A DNA stretch of 32,238 nt from a virus. The DNA is taken from the IMG/VR virus record IMGVR_UViG_3300028146_000029, positions 1 through 32,238 of that record. One strand, 5' to 3'. Every line of letters begins with the position of its first letter. Position 1 is the stretch's first letter. The notes beneath the pieces are model-generated. The model did no database searches. It worked only from the letters and a program-made list of their open reading frames with translations, and was not told the origin of the DNA. Below, in pieces: positions 17,185 to 22,893 of this stretch. The translations under genes were made by a program, and so were the position numbers.

Positions 17185-17369
17185 TTCGCGAGGTGCACGA
17201 GGTCGTCAGCCCACAGGTCGAGTTTCATACTCTCGCCGACGGTGCGGGTGAGGAGCACCAGGATGCGGCCTTCCTCGGCGCGTATCACGCTTTTGACGTT
17301 CCACAGCCGGCCATCCTCCAGACGCACGTTGTCGGAGGAGCTGAGGTTGGCGGCGCGGCGCAGGATCAT
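17181..17369 (-). CDS. small hypothetical protein
   Basis: Encodes 62 residues. The sequence has well-ordered beta strands (D-N-V-R-L-E-D-G-R-L-W-N-V-K-S-V, then G-R-I-L-V-L-L) and no low-complexity bias, which argues that it is real. The ATG at 17367-17369 is preceded by GGGAAA at moderate distance. It converges on the fibre gene, with TAA and TAG sharing bases 17181-17184, and no terminator lies between them. It may be a small SH3-like or adaptor protein. I do not recognise the family. Confidence 0.6.
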   Translation of the reverse strand: MILRRAANLSSSDNVRLEDGRLWNVKSVIRAEEGRILVLLTRTVGESMKLDLWADDLVHLAN

Positions 17370-17514
17370 CGGTCAATTTCCCGATCGGCGTTGGTGTCAT
17401 AGTTGACACGACAATGACCATCACTGTGAATGCCAGCATCAAAACGACGATCAAGGCTTTCCCTCCTGGGGAGGCGTTGCTTATTCGCAACACAGTAGGC
17501 CATGAACGTGCGAG

Positions 17515-17814
17515 ATGCAAACTGAACCTTCACTCGGTCCGTGCTGTGGATGCGAGCGCGACGACGGCACCACGCACACCATCGTTATGCTCGGTTTTCG
17601 CAACAAGGTGCCTGGGCACGGCTGGGGCTGCGTCGTCTGCCACCTGCCCTTCGACGGGACGAGCGCGGTCCTCTGCGATGAATGCACCGCCCGGATGGAA
17701 CGCGGCGAGGATGTGATCCGCTTCGCATGTCGCGGCTATCCGGACACCGAGGGCCGTGCACCGATAGGCAAATTCACTGAGCCATTTGAGCATGATCTCA
17801 CCATCGAGCATTGA
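17515..17814 (+). CDS. small protein with three CxxC pairs (zinc-binding)
   Basis: Encodes 99 residues. Cysteine pairs lie at 10/13 (with 11), 39/42 and 54/57, in contexts such as G-C-V-V-C-H and C-D-E-C, spaced as in zinc ribbons, so one or two structural zinc ions are likely. The C-terminal part (C-R-G-Y-P, then E-H-D-L-T-I-E) has no cysteine pair. The protein resembles conserved hypothetical proteins found in rhizobial genomes and phages, as far as I recall. The ribosome site is weak. It is the first gene of a short plus-strand group that leads to the hydrolase gene. Function unknown; protein or nucleic-acid binding are both possible. Confidence 0.72.
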   Translation: MQTEPSLGPCCGCERDDGTTHTIVMLGFRNKVPGHGWGCVVCHLPFDGTSAVLCDECTARMERGEDVIRFACRGYPDTEGRAPIGKFTEPFEHDLTIEH

Positions 17815-17932
17815 GACATCGAGGTCGTGCCAGCACTCGTCGTGGCGCAGGATGTATTGACACGCGCCAGGACAACGCCGACGCGGATGCCGATGGCACT
17901 GCGGCAATGGTTGAGGGCGCGGAGGTGAACCT

Positions 17933-18082
17933 TTGACCGAGGAGCCGCTCTGGCGCTGCGTCCGCTGCGACCTGGAACTGCTATTCGTGGTCGACCGCGC
18001 GTGTCCGCGTTGTGGCTGTTGGTGGTTGTCGCTCGATGGCACAACCAAACACGTCGGTGGTCCGAACTGGCCCAAGCCATGA
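17933..18082 (+). CDS. 49-residue zinc-ribbon protein (TTG start)
   Basis: Starts at TTG with a near-perfect GGAGGT six bases upstream (17921-17926), which decides the start. The protein has C9-V-R-C12 and C24-P-R-C27-G-C29, a complete treble of cysteine pairs for one zinc, with W-W-L-S-L-D-G strands after it. The stop is 12 bases before the next gene's start. It is short enough to be missed by automated calling. It belongs to the set of CxxC mini-proteins seen throughout this window. Function unknown. Confidence 0.72.
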   Translation: MTEEPLWRCVRCDLELLFVVDRACPRCGCWWLSLDGTTKHVGGPNWPKP

Positions 18083-18094
18083 TGCGGAGGAGTT

Positions 18095-18463
18095 ATGTTC
18101 GTCACCAGTGAATCTCGTCGCTACATCGGCATGGTGATCGGCACCGGCCAATGCATGGCCCTGGTGCAGCTCACCAATCCGGGGATGCCGGTGTCGTCGA
18201 AGCTGCGTGCCGGTGCGCCGGTGCGCGATTTCGCTCTGCCGCGTGGCACGGTGATCGGCACGTTCAACGCCGAGGGCCGGTATGCCAACGCCACCGACGG
18301 CTCCTCGCATGTCGCGATCTTCCTGGAGCAGGTCGAGGGAGGCCTCGCTGTGGTCGACCAGTGGACTGGCCAGCCGGTGCACGAGCGGGTCATCCGCTTC
18401 AAAGCCGGCGCCGGGCCCGCCTGCGATGACGGTGACCGCTTCTGCGTCGTCGAGGCCGTGTGA
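18095..18463 (+). CDS. BPSL0067-family Cys/His hydrolase, candidate endolysin
   Basis: Encodes 122 residues after GGAGGAG. I recognise the BPSL0067 pattern: G-T-G-Q-C-M-A-L-V-Q with the cysteine at residue 20, L-P-R-G-T-V-I-G-T-F, G-R-Y-A-N near 61, D-G-S-S-H-V-A-I-F with histidine 72, and V-V-D-Q-W with aspartate 88. Cys20, His72 and Asp88 would form a papain-like NlpC/P60-type triad, so cutting of peptide bonds in peptidoglycan is the likely reaction. No signal peptide is present, so release to the periplasm would need a holin. It lies right after the tail module, a usual place for lysis genes. An injected or antibacterial amidase role is an alternative. Confidence 0.75.
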   Translation: MFVTSESRRYIGMVIGTGQCMALVQLTNPGMPVSSKLRAGAPVRDFALPRGTVIGTFNAEGRYANATDGSSHVAIFLEQVEGGLAVVDQWTGQPVHERVIRFKAGAGPACDDGDRFCVVEAV

Positions 18464-18678
18464 GGCGCGCTGAGCGCAAGGCCGCGGCCGAGGCGCTGCG
18501 GGTGCAGCAGCTGGCCGAGTTCCACGCCCGTCATCGCTGCAGCGTGTGCGGTGAGGCGGCCGACGTGTTCGTCATCACCCCGGTGCCCCGCGGTTCGGTC
18601 ACCCGGAAGTACTGCATTCCTCACGCTCCCAGGACTGCATCAGACGCGCCAGCTGCAGCAGCTCCGCCGCCAGCTTGA
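18460..18678 (+). CDS. small cysteine/histidine zinc-site protein
   Basis: Encodes 72 residues from a GTG that overlaps the hydrolase stop (GTGA at 18460-18463). An Arg/Ala-rich helix is followed by C27-S-V-C30 and then Y-C52-I-P-H55, a likely single zinc site (CxxC...CxxH). The Ala/Pro-rich tail overlaps a convergent minus-strand gene (18599-18784) by 80 bases. The overlap with the hydrolase gene suggests translational coupling, but nothing in the sequence shows a lytic role. The start is well supported; the extent of the C-terminal tail is less certain. Confidence 0.62.
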   Translation: MRRAERKAAAEALRVQQLAEFHARHRCSVCGEAADVFVITPVPRGSVTRKYCIPHAPRTASDAPAAAAPPPA

Positions 18679-18784
18679 TCGCCGCGACGAAGGCCACCAG
18701 CTGCTGGGCCGCCCAGGCGTCGTTGGCGATCTCAATCGCCTCGTCCGTTTTCTCCAGCAGCCAGGGGATGGTGATGGTGGTCAC
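18599..18784 (-). CDS. small amphipathic helical protein
   Basis: Encodes 61 residues, Ala- and Leu-rich (A-W-A-A-Q-Q-L-V-A-F, then L-A-A-E-L-L-Q-L-A-R), with no clear membrane span but a strongly amphipathic helix. The GTG start at 18782-18784 overlaps the stop of the upstream membrane protein (GTGA), which supports both starts. It ends the minus-strand group and runs into the plus-strand gene from the other side, with no terminator visible. Function unknown; an accessory lysis or membrane-associated role is only suggested by neighbours. Confidence 0.62.
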   Translation of the reverse strand: MTTITIPWLLEKTDEAIEIANDAWAAQQLVAFVAAIKLAAELLQLARLMQSWEREECSTSG

Positions 18785-18945
18785 CAGATCCGGCCGCCGC
18801 CGAACAGGATGATGAAGATGATGATGATCAGCACGAGGACGAGCCCGCTGTAGTGCGTCGTCCCCCAGCCAAGGCGCGGGCCCAAATAGACGCCGCCGCC
18901 GCCGAACAGCAGCAGCAGCAGGATGATCAGGAGGATGAGGTTCAT
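18781..18945 (-). CDS. 54-residue two-helix membrane protein (DUF3309-like)
   Basis: Encodes a very hydrophobic protein: one leucine/isoleucine helix at residues 2-14, a Gly-rich turn, a loop with G-P-R-L-G-W-G-T-T-H-Y-S-G, and a second helix of Leu/Val/Ile at 35-48. The layout resembles DUF3309-type small membrane proteins. The ATG overlaps the stop of the upstream gene (ATGA, 18942-18945) and its own stop overlaps the next GTG. Two short helices with a polar turn would also suit a holin, and the endolysin-like gene is nearby on the other strand. The family call is from memory. Confidence 0.72.
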   Translation of the reverse strand: MNLILLIILLLLLFGGGGVYLGPRLGWGTTHYSGLVLVLIIIIFIILFGGGRIW

Positions 18946-19124
18946 GCCAGCAGCCAATGCTGGCGCGACAGCCCGAACAGGATGATCGCGAGGCAGATCA
19001 GCACGATCACCAGCTTGAGGATCGGGTCGATCAGCACCGGGCCGCGGGCGACGATGATGATAAGATCAACCAGCCAGCAAGCGAGCCACGCGACGACGCC
19101 ATAGACGAGTGCTTTCTCTTGCAT
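18942..19124 (-). CDS. 60-residue two-helix membrane protein, holin candidate
   Basis: Start at 19122-19124 is supported by GGGAGGT just upstream. Two membrane helices (about residues 7-26 and 34-52) are separated by a short loop with R-G-P and D-P. The N-terminus is M-Q-E-K, the C-terminus ends S-R-Q-H-W-L-L-A. Size and two-helix topology match class II holins, but many phage mini-membrane proteins look alike. It overlaps the next membrane gene by four bases, so the two are probably translated together. A holin/antiholin pair is a reasonable idea, untested. Confidence 0.7.
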   Translation of the reverse strand: MQEKALVYGVVAWLACWLVDLIIIVARGPVLIDPILKLVIVLICLAIILFGLSRQHWLLA

Positions 19125-19134
19125 CGGTACCTCC

Positions 19135-19476
19135 CTAGGCCGAATCGGGAACACGAGATTCGCGCGACTCGCGTCGCATTCTCTCGCTCCATTGCTTGAG
19201 CGCGTTGGCCAGCTCGCCGAAGGCCTGCGCCCGGGCGTCGTGGCGCTTGTAGAACTCGCCCTGCCCTGGCGCCCGGTTCCGATCGCGCTGTGCGGCCTCG
19301 CGGATGCTGTGGGCGGTCCCCAGGCCGATGCCGACCAGGATGCCCATCTGCATGCCGGCTTCGAACACCTCGGTGACGTCGCCGCTCCCCACAGCCGCCG
19401 AGGCCTGCTTGGTGCCGGTCTCGAGTAGCGCGGCCAGCTCCGCGATTTCATCCACAGGCGGCTTCTGGTCGGCCAT
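19135..19476 (-). CDS. 113-residue helical protein
   Basis: The start at 19474-19476 follows GGGAGGG and is preferred over upstream starts whose added residues look non-coding. The N-terminal half has an amphipathic helix and a Gly/Ile-rich stretch (M-G-I-L-V-G-I-G-L-G-T-A), the C-terminal half is very charged (R-D-R-N-R, then M-R-R-E-S-R-E-S-R). No zinc motif or clear membrane span is seen. Ten bases separate it from the holin candidate downstream. The 146-base gap upstream contains hairpins. I do not recognise the family. Confidence 0.65.
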   Translation of the reverse strand: MADQKPPVDEIAELAALLETGTKQASAAVGSGDVTEVFEAGMQMGILVGIGLGTAHSIREAAQRDRNRAPGQGEFYKRHDARAQAFGELANALKQWSERMRRESRESRVPDSA

Positions 19477-19564
19477 GGCGCCCTCCCCTGTGCATATTGC
19501 ACCGTATTGGTCGCACCTCGTCCACCGGGTTGTCCACAGAGCGGCCAGAGACCGTGCATATTTT

Positions 19565-19584
19565 TGCTTCCCGTGAAGCACGGG
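19565..19584 (-). promoter_or_regulatory. two mutually exclusive hairpins in a leader
   Basis: TGCTTC/GAAGCA (19565-19570 with 19575-19580, loop CCGT) and CCCGTG/CACGGG (19570-19575 with 19579-19584, loop AAG) share bases, so only one can form at a time. They lie in the 146-base gap before the gene at 19476. There is no T-run on the minus strand. Regulatory use is speculative; a chance palindrome is possible. Confidence 0.35.
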
Positions 19585-19622
19585 TCAGGAGCGCTGTCAT
19601 TTCCCCGTCGGTAGAGTCCGAA

Positions 19623-19832
19623 CTATCGGCTCGGCTGGTGGCGGCCGCGATAGCCCATGCCGCGGCGTTGCAGGATCTCGCACTCCGGACAGAACGCGAC
19701 GCGCTGCTCGGGGGGACCGGCATACCAGTACTCGCACTCGATGCACCGGCGCTTCACCATGCCTGGGAGCGGATCCCACGGCTGCTCGTTGATCTCGCGG
19801 GCAAGCGTCTCAGGGTCGGAAGGGTGGGTCAT
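19623..19832 (-). CDS. 69-residue zinc-ribbon protein
   Basis: Starts at 19830-19832. Two cysteine pairs, C30-I-E-C33 and C48-P-E-C51, are separated by 14 residues, which is a good zinc-ribbon spacing. The N-terminal 25 residues are acidic and Pro-rich (D-P-L-P-G), the C-terminus basic (R-R-G-M-G-Y-R-G-R-H). It overlaps the upstream gene by 23 bases in another frame, which is more than the usual four but common in such mini-gene blocks. Probably binds nucleic acid or a protein partner; function unknown. Confidence 0.68.
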   Translation of the reverse strand: MTHPSDPETLAREINEQPWDPLPGMVKRRCIECEYWYAGPPEQRVAFCPECEILQRRGMGYRGRHQPSR

Positions 19833-20049
19833 CCGGGTCGTCCCGATGCTGGATCGCACGCTCGTTCCAACCCATCGCCCAGGACAGCCGCTTGACCGAC
19901 AGCCAGTGCGCCCTGTGAGGGTTCTCGTGAAAGCCCAGGCCTGCGCGATGCGCCAGGACGCCATCGGCGAACGCATCGATGTCCAGGTCGCGCAAAGTGG
20001 CGTGCTTGTTGGCCAGCAGCGCCTCGAAAGCAGTCTCATCGTCGCTCAT
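19810..20049 (-). CDS. 79-residue hypothetical protein
   Basis: Encodes a soluble acidic protein beginning M-S-D-D-E-T-A-F. The middle part (D-I-D-A-F-A-D-G-V-L-A-H-R, then L-S-V-K-R-L-S-W-A-M-G-W-N) reads like a helical domain and the Pro/Asp tail (D-D-P-D-D-P-P-F) is disordered. The ATG overlaps the stop of the upstream gene (ATGA, 20046-20049) and GGAGCG lies in the correct place. I do not recognise it. Confidence 0.66.
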   Translation of the reverse strand: MSDDETAFEALLANKHATLRDLDIDAFADGVLAHRAGLGFHENPHRAHWLSVKRLSWAMGWNERAIQHRDDPDDPPFRP

Positions 20050-20264
20050 TGAACGCGCTCCAGCTGGACAATCTCGCGGCTGACGATCGAACGAAAGCTG
20101 CCATCCTCGCCCTGCAGCACCGGCATCATCCCGACATGCCCTCGCAGGATCTTATCGAAGGTCAGCATCAGCGACCGGCCGTTGGCAGACGCCAGCAGCA
20201 CCACGCCGGTGACCTCGTCGAGCCCCATGGTGATGATGACCACATCGCCCTTGTGGAACGCCAT
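20046..20264 (-). CDS. 72-residue beta-rich hypothetical protein
   Basis: The start at 20262-20264 gives a compact protein with strands D-V-V-I-I-T, G-V-V-L-L-A and S-L-M-L-T-F, like a small SH3- or KOW-type barrel. An upstream in-frame TTG (20402) would add 46 residues of Arg/Pro-rich sequence that looks non-coding, so I prefer the ATG, though no strong ribosome site precedes it. The motif TTGCAATGTGCAC lies just before the start and resembles one before the gene at 19476. A ten-residue reading frame with GAAGGGG before it (20297-20329) could be a leader peptide. Function unknown. Confidence 0.62.
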   Translation of the reverse strand: MAFHKGDVVIITMGLDEVTGVVLLASANGRSLMLTFDKILRGHVGMMPVLQGEDGSFRSIVSREIVQLERVQ

Positions 20265-20454
20265 CCGTGCACATTGCAATGCCGTTGCTGGTTCGTCTAC
20301 TGTTCGAGGGCTGGCGGGGGGTTCGCCATGGTGGCCCCTTCGAACAACCGAACCCGGGAACTTCAGATCGGCCCCCGTCAGCCTGGGCCGGGGGTGAGCC
20401 AATACCGGCGACCCTGGAACCGGCCGGGTTTCAGGTCTCCCCCGGCCCAGCCCC

Positions 20455-20655
20455 CTACCTCCGTTTTTTCTTGATCGACGGCTTGGTGCGGGCGAGCGTC
20501 GACTCGATCGACAGCTTGCCGCCCGCCGTGTGCCCGGGCATGCCGCGCCGCAACGCCGCGCGACCTTTGTCGGTCATCACGAGATCATTGCCCTGGCGCG
20601 CGATCCAGCCGGCGGCGAGCAGCTGCTCGATCTTGTCGGGCGGGAAATCGGTCAC
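20455..20655 (-). CDS. 66-residue hypothetical protein, possible small winged helix
   Basis: The protein has a helix-turn-helix-like middle: D-K-I-E-Q-L-L-A-A-G-W-I-A, then D-L-V-M-T-D-K-G-R-A-A-L, which resembles the end of a winged-helix domain (a G-W-[IL] turn followed by a strand and an L-T-x-K-G-R helix). The C-terminus is very basic (K-P-S-I-K-K-K-R-R). Both suggest DNA binding. The ATG overlaps the stop of the upstream gene (ATGA, 20652-20655). It is followed by about 190 bases without a convincing gene, with GC-rich inverted repeats only. Medium confidence for being a gene, low for the fold. Confidence 0.66.
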   Translation of the reverse strand: MTDFPPDKIEQLLAAGWIARQGNDLVMTDKGRAALRRGMPGHTAGGKLSIESTLARTKPSIKKKRR

Positions 20656-20894
20656 CAGTTCTTGCTTCCCCAGCCAGGCACCTTGTGGCGCTCTGGCTCG
20701 TCGGCGTCAGGCTCTTCGAGGACGGGTGGCGCCGGGCGGCTGAACAGATCGCAGGTCGCCACCGCCAGCACGCTGCCCGCTACGCGCGGGCAGGTCAGCA
20801 TGTAGGGGTCGAAGGCCTCGCATTCGCGGCAGGGCAGCCGCCCGGCGGGGCAGGCGTCGAGGTAGCCCGCCTCGGTCTTAGGTATCCGCGTCAC
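20652..20894 (-). CDS. 80-residue cysteine-rich protein (GTG start in a hairpin loop)
   Basis: Starts at GTG 20892-20894. Cysteines at 15, 22, 25, 35 and 48, including C22-R-E-C25, suggest a zinc site. The second half is Pro/Glu-rich and disordered. The start codon lies in the loop of a perfect 9-bp hairpin whose stem holds the AGG of the ribosome site, and the upstream gene stops right beside it; this suggests that translation depends on ribosomes finishing the upstream gene. Function unknown. Confidence 0.68.
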   Translation of the reverse strand: MTRIPKTEAGYLDACPAGRLPCRECEAFDPYMLTCPRVAGSVLAVATCDLFSRPAPPVLEEPDADEPERHKVPGWGSKNW

Positions 20895-20904
20895 ACGGAT
20901 ACCT
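20880..20904 (-). promoter_or_regulatory. hairpin sequestering ribosome site and start codon
   Basis: On the minus strand, AGGTATCCG and CGGATACCT form a perfect 9-bp stem with loop TGTGACG. The loop contains the GTG start of the gene at 20652-20894, and AGG in the 5' arm is part of its Shine-Dalgarno sequence. The stop codon of the upstream 38-residue gene (20905-20907) touches the hairpin. Translational coupling is the simplest reading; a protein-binding operator is the alternative. Confidence 0.6.
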
Positions 20905-21021
20905 TCAGCCCCACCACAGCCACCAGCCCAGCAGCCCCAGCAGCGTCCACATGACAGCTCCGATCGCCAGCCCGATGATCATACCCTTGGCGGCCAGCAG
21001 GTCTGGATTGTTCGTGAACAT
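20905..21021 (-). CDS. 38-residue single-helix membrane protein
   Basis: Start ATG at 21019-21021 with GAGGAGA eight bases upstream. A short polar N-terminus (F-T-N-N-P-D) leads into one membrane helix from about residue 14 to 36, rich in Gly, Leu and Trp (L-L-G-W-W-L-W-W-G at the end). Too short for standard gene calling, but ribosome site, codon use and packing all support it. The PEP-CTERM unit upstream ends in a terminator, so this gene needs its own promoter or readthrough. Role unknown; one of at least seven such mini-membrane proteins here. Confidence 0.7.
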   Translation of the reverse strand: MFTNNPDLLAAKGMIIGLAIGAVMWTLLGLLGWWLWWG

Positions 21022-21040
21022 ACGGACGTTCTCCTCGGGC

Positions 21041-21081
21041 AAAAAAAAGGCGGTGCACCCATTGGCCACGGGCGCACCGCC
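21041..21081 (-). terminator. rho-independent terminator
   Basis: Stem GGCGGTGC (21049-21056) pairs with GCACCGCC (21074-21081), perfect over 8 bp, and on the minus strand is followed by eight T (the A-run at 21041-21048). It lies 21 bases after the stop of the first PEP-CTERM gene and closes that unit. This is the clearest intrinsic terminator in the window. Confidence 0.88.
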
Positions 21082-21102
21082 AAGTTCAGACCTCAGATAG
21101 CC

Positions 21103-21795
21103 TCAGCGGCGCTTGCGCGACGCTGCGGCGGCGGTGCCCAGCAGGCCGAGGCCAAGCAGGGCTAGGGATGCAGGCTCCGGGATCGGCGCACAGCTTGTCG
21201 TGCTGGTCAGCTCGCACAGCCCGCTCACGCGCGGCTGCTTGAAGCTGTTGAAGCCGAAGGCCGTGCCAGGGATGTCGTTCTCCACCTTGATGTCGGTGAT
21301 GAACTCGCCGTTCACCGCCACCATGGTCAGGAAGTTCTGGCCATTACCGAGGGCGAAAACGAACGGCGCACCGAAATTGTCGGTGACGGTGATCTTCGCC
21401 GTGCCGGTGCCGAAGTCGAGGTTGATGATCGCGTCGGTCCAGGCGGTCTTCTTGCCGTTGGCATCGAGACCGGCGGTCATTTCGATCGAGTTAAGCTGGG
21501 CCGACTGGTTGCCGCCGTTGTTGATGCAGTTCAGAGCGCAGAAGATGTCCGCCTGCCCCTTAGCCTGCTGGGTGAGCACCTGTCCGGTGAGGCTGCGGAA
21601 ATCCACATCAGCGCCGGTATGATCGACCTCACCGTTGTCGAGCACGACACCAACCTGTGAGGCTTCGAACAGGATGTTGTCCTCATTGGCCTGCGGGTGG
21701 TTGCCAGTCGTGAAGATGATGTTGGCGGACGCTGGTACTTGGCCCCAAACCAAGGCACCGGCGATGAGTGCGGTCGTGGTCAGTAGTCGTTTCAT
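21103..21795 (-). CDS. PEP-CTERM protein 1 (secreted, exosortase substrate)
   Basis: Encodes 230 residues from the ATG at 21793-21795, with AGGA eight bases upstream; the longer in-frame start would hide the signal peptide. Residues 1-24 are a Sec signal (basic K-R, hydrophobic core, A-S-A before the cut). The mature part is beta-rich with four cysteines in two close pairs. The C-terminus is a classic PEP-CTERM signal: I-P-E-P-A-S near 205-210, a Leu/Gly helix, then S-R-K-R-R. Such proteins are cut and released or anchored by exosortase and usually go with exopolysaccharide production. No exosortase is in the window, so the host must supply it. A terminator follows. Unusual as phage cargo. 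Confidence 0.9.
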   Translation of the reverse strand: MKRLLTTTALIAGALVWGQVPASANIIFTTGNHPQANEDNILFEASQVGVVLDNGEVDHTGADVDFRSLTGQVLTQQAKGQADIFCALNCINNGGNQSAQLNSIEMTAGLDANGKKTAWTDAIINLDFGTGTAKITVTDNFGAPFVFALGNGQNFLTMVAVNGEFITDIKVENDIPGTAFGFNSFKQPRVSGLCELTSTTSCAPIPEPASLALLGLGLLGTAAAASRKRR

Positions 21796-21830
21796 GGTAT
21801 CGATCCTATCCCAGTTGGGTGATGAAGGCG

Positions 21831-21855
21831 GGGGCGGCATTCCCAGTGCCGCCCC
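21831..21855 (-). other. 9-bp inverted repeat between the PEP-CTERM genes
   Basis: GGGGCGGCA (21831-21839) and TGCCGCCCC (21847-21855) pair perfectly around a 7-base loop. It lies between the stop of PEP-CTERM gene 2 and the start of gene 1. Without a T-run it is not a standard terminator, but may lower expression of the second gene or stabilise the mRNA of the first. Confidence 0.5.
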
Positions 21856-21885
21856 GTCGTTCCCAGACGCGGAGTTGCTCCCCGC

Positions 21886-22557
21886 TTATGCGTCGCGACG
21901 CTTGCGGCTGACCATGCCGAGGCCGAGGAGGCCGACGCCCAGCAGGGCCATCGTGGTGGGCTCTGGCGCGGCCACGGAGGCATTCGCGACGCCACTGAAG
22001 GACGAGGTGAATGGCGCGATCGTGGTGCCAGCGATGGCGAGGCCGCTGAGGTTCGACATCGAAAGAGTCCAGCTCGACGGCGCAGCCAGATCGGCCGCCG
22101 GGATGATGCTGGAGCTCAGCAGCAGCGCGTCGGGCGGATTGGCGACGTTGACCGACAACTGAGAGCCACCGGTGAGCCCGAACGCCGCGTCAGTGAAGCT
22201 ACCCTGCAGGTCGATGGTGCCCGAGCAGTTTGCACCCGAGGCGACGCAGAAAGTGCCGCTGTAGTGCTGCAGGATCGCCGGGCCGATCGTCGTGGCCGCG
22301 TCAGTCGAGTGTGCGTTCAAGGTGAAGATCGCGGCAATCGCTGGCGGCGTGACGACACCGAACAGCTGGCTGATCAGGACGTTCGCGCCAAGCGGGTTGA
22401 TCGTGGTGATCGTGGTCTGCGTGTTGCCCACGTTGGTCGTGGCGACGAGCGTGTTGAGAGGCGAGGTCTGGCCGAAGCTGATGATCTGCGTGGCATTGGC
22501 CAGTGGAGCGGCAGCGACGGCAGCGATTGCCGTGGCAGCCAGTAGCAGGTTTCGCAT
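21886..22557 (-). CDS. PEP-CTERM protein 2 (secreted, exosortase substrate)
   Basis: Encodes 223 residues from the ATG at 22555-22557, preceded by AAGGGA. The signal peptide covers residues 1-22 (Leu/Ala core, A-N-A cut site). The mature part is low in charge, rich in Thr, Ser and Ala, and contains one close cysteine pair (C-V-A-S-G-A-N-C), like many PEP-CTERM exported beta-sandwich proteins. The end has A-P-E-P-T-T near 197-202, a Gly/Leu helix, then S-R-K-R-R-D-A. It is only distantly like its neighbour apart from the sorting signals. The AT-rich stretch upstream probably holds the promoter of the pair. Confidence 0.9.
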   Translation of the reverse strand: MRNLLLAATAIAAVAAAPLANATQIISFGQTSPLNTLVATTNVGNTQTTITTINPLGANVLISQLFGVVTPPAIAAIFTLNAHSTDAATTIGPAILQHYSGTFCVASGANCSGTIDLQGSFTDAAFGLTGGSQLSVNVANPPDALLLSSSIIPAADLAAPSSWTLSMSNLSGLAIAGTTIAPFTSSFSGVANASVAAPEPTTMALLGVGLLGLGMVSRKRRDA

Positions 22558-22617
22558 GTGGTTGTTCCCTTGCAAGGATTGCCCCACCGGGATGGGGGCC
22601 ATGGGATACAAGCACGG

Positions 22618-22647
22618 ATTGTTCCGCTATGGTTGTAAAGAGTTCAA
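22618..22647 (-). promoter_or_regulatory. candidate sigma-70-like promoter of the PEP-CTERM pair
   Basis: On the minus strand TTGAAC (22642-22647) and AACAAT (22618-22623) are 18 bases apart, each matching four of six consensus bases. The stretch 22610-22672 is clearly more AT-rich than its surroundings and lies in the 117-base gap before the PEP-CTERM genes. Between it and the ATG a small hairpin (CCCCA/TGGGG) is visible. Weak boxes, so the promoter call depends mostly on position and composition. Confidence 0.4.
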
Positions 22648-22674
22648 ACAGTTTTATTGAAATATCCACAGGCC

Positions 22675-22893
22675 TCAAGGGCCCACGAACATGCCCATCA
22701 GGCAGACATTGCAGATCCGCTTCACCGTGCGCGGCGCGTACGGCCGGAAGTAGACGCCGTGGCCACACCGCGTGCAGGCCGAGGTCTGGTTGTCGGGGAA
22801 ATCCCCAGGATCGGGCAACCGCATGCAGACCATCAGATCGGCGGTCTCCGCGGTCGCATCATCAACCACCTGGATCGTGACCTTCTTCGTCAT
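22675..22893 (-). CDS. 72-residue zinc-ribbon protein
   Basis: The start at 22891-22893 overlaps the stop of the upstream gene (ATGA). An acidic beta-rich N-terminus (K-V-T-I-Q-V-V-D-D) is followed by C40-T-R-C43 and C61-N-V-C64 with H-G-V-Y-F-R-P-Y between them, a good four-cysteine zinc ribbon with 17 residues between the pairs. Ends with M-G-M-F-V-G-P. Last gene of the minus-strand run that begins at 25162. Function unknown. Confidence 0.72.
   Translation of the reverse strand: MTKKVTIQVVDDATAETADLMVCMRLPDPGDFPDNQTSACTRCGHGVYFRPYAPRTVKRICNVCLMGMFVGP

Noticed and set aside
17206-17454. Minus-strand frame with TTG start, a good AGGAGGG site and one membrane helix
   Set aside because: The helix part looks plausible, but the frame then runs through the whole 62-residue gene at 17181-17369 as low-quality sequence. 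A nested gene pair (as in spanins) was considered, but no lipobox is present. Left open, not called.
17530-18105. 191-residue minus-strand frame opposite the CxxC genes
   Set aside because: Some segments look protein-like, but it covers two plus-strand genes with cysteine motifs and a strong ribosome site; its ends are low-complexity.
19561-19590. Intrinsic terminator with T-run near 19561
   Set aside because: The T-run comes before the hairpin on the plus strand and reads as A on the minus strand, so it is in the wrong order for either direction.
21103-22557. PEP-CTERM genes as host DNA, meaning a prophage edge
   Set aside because: Phage-type coupled mini-genes continue on both sides, in the same style and strand, up to a recombination ATPase. 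No attachment site, integrase or tRNA is seen. A cargo insertion is more likely.
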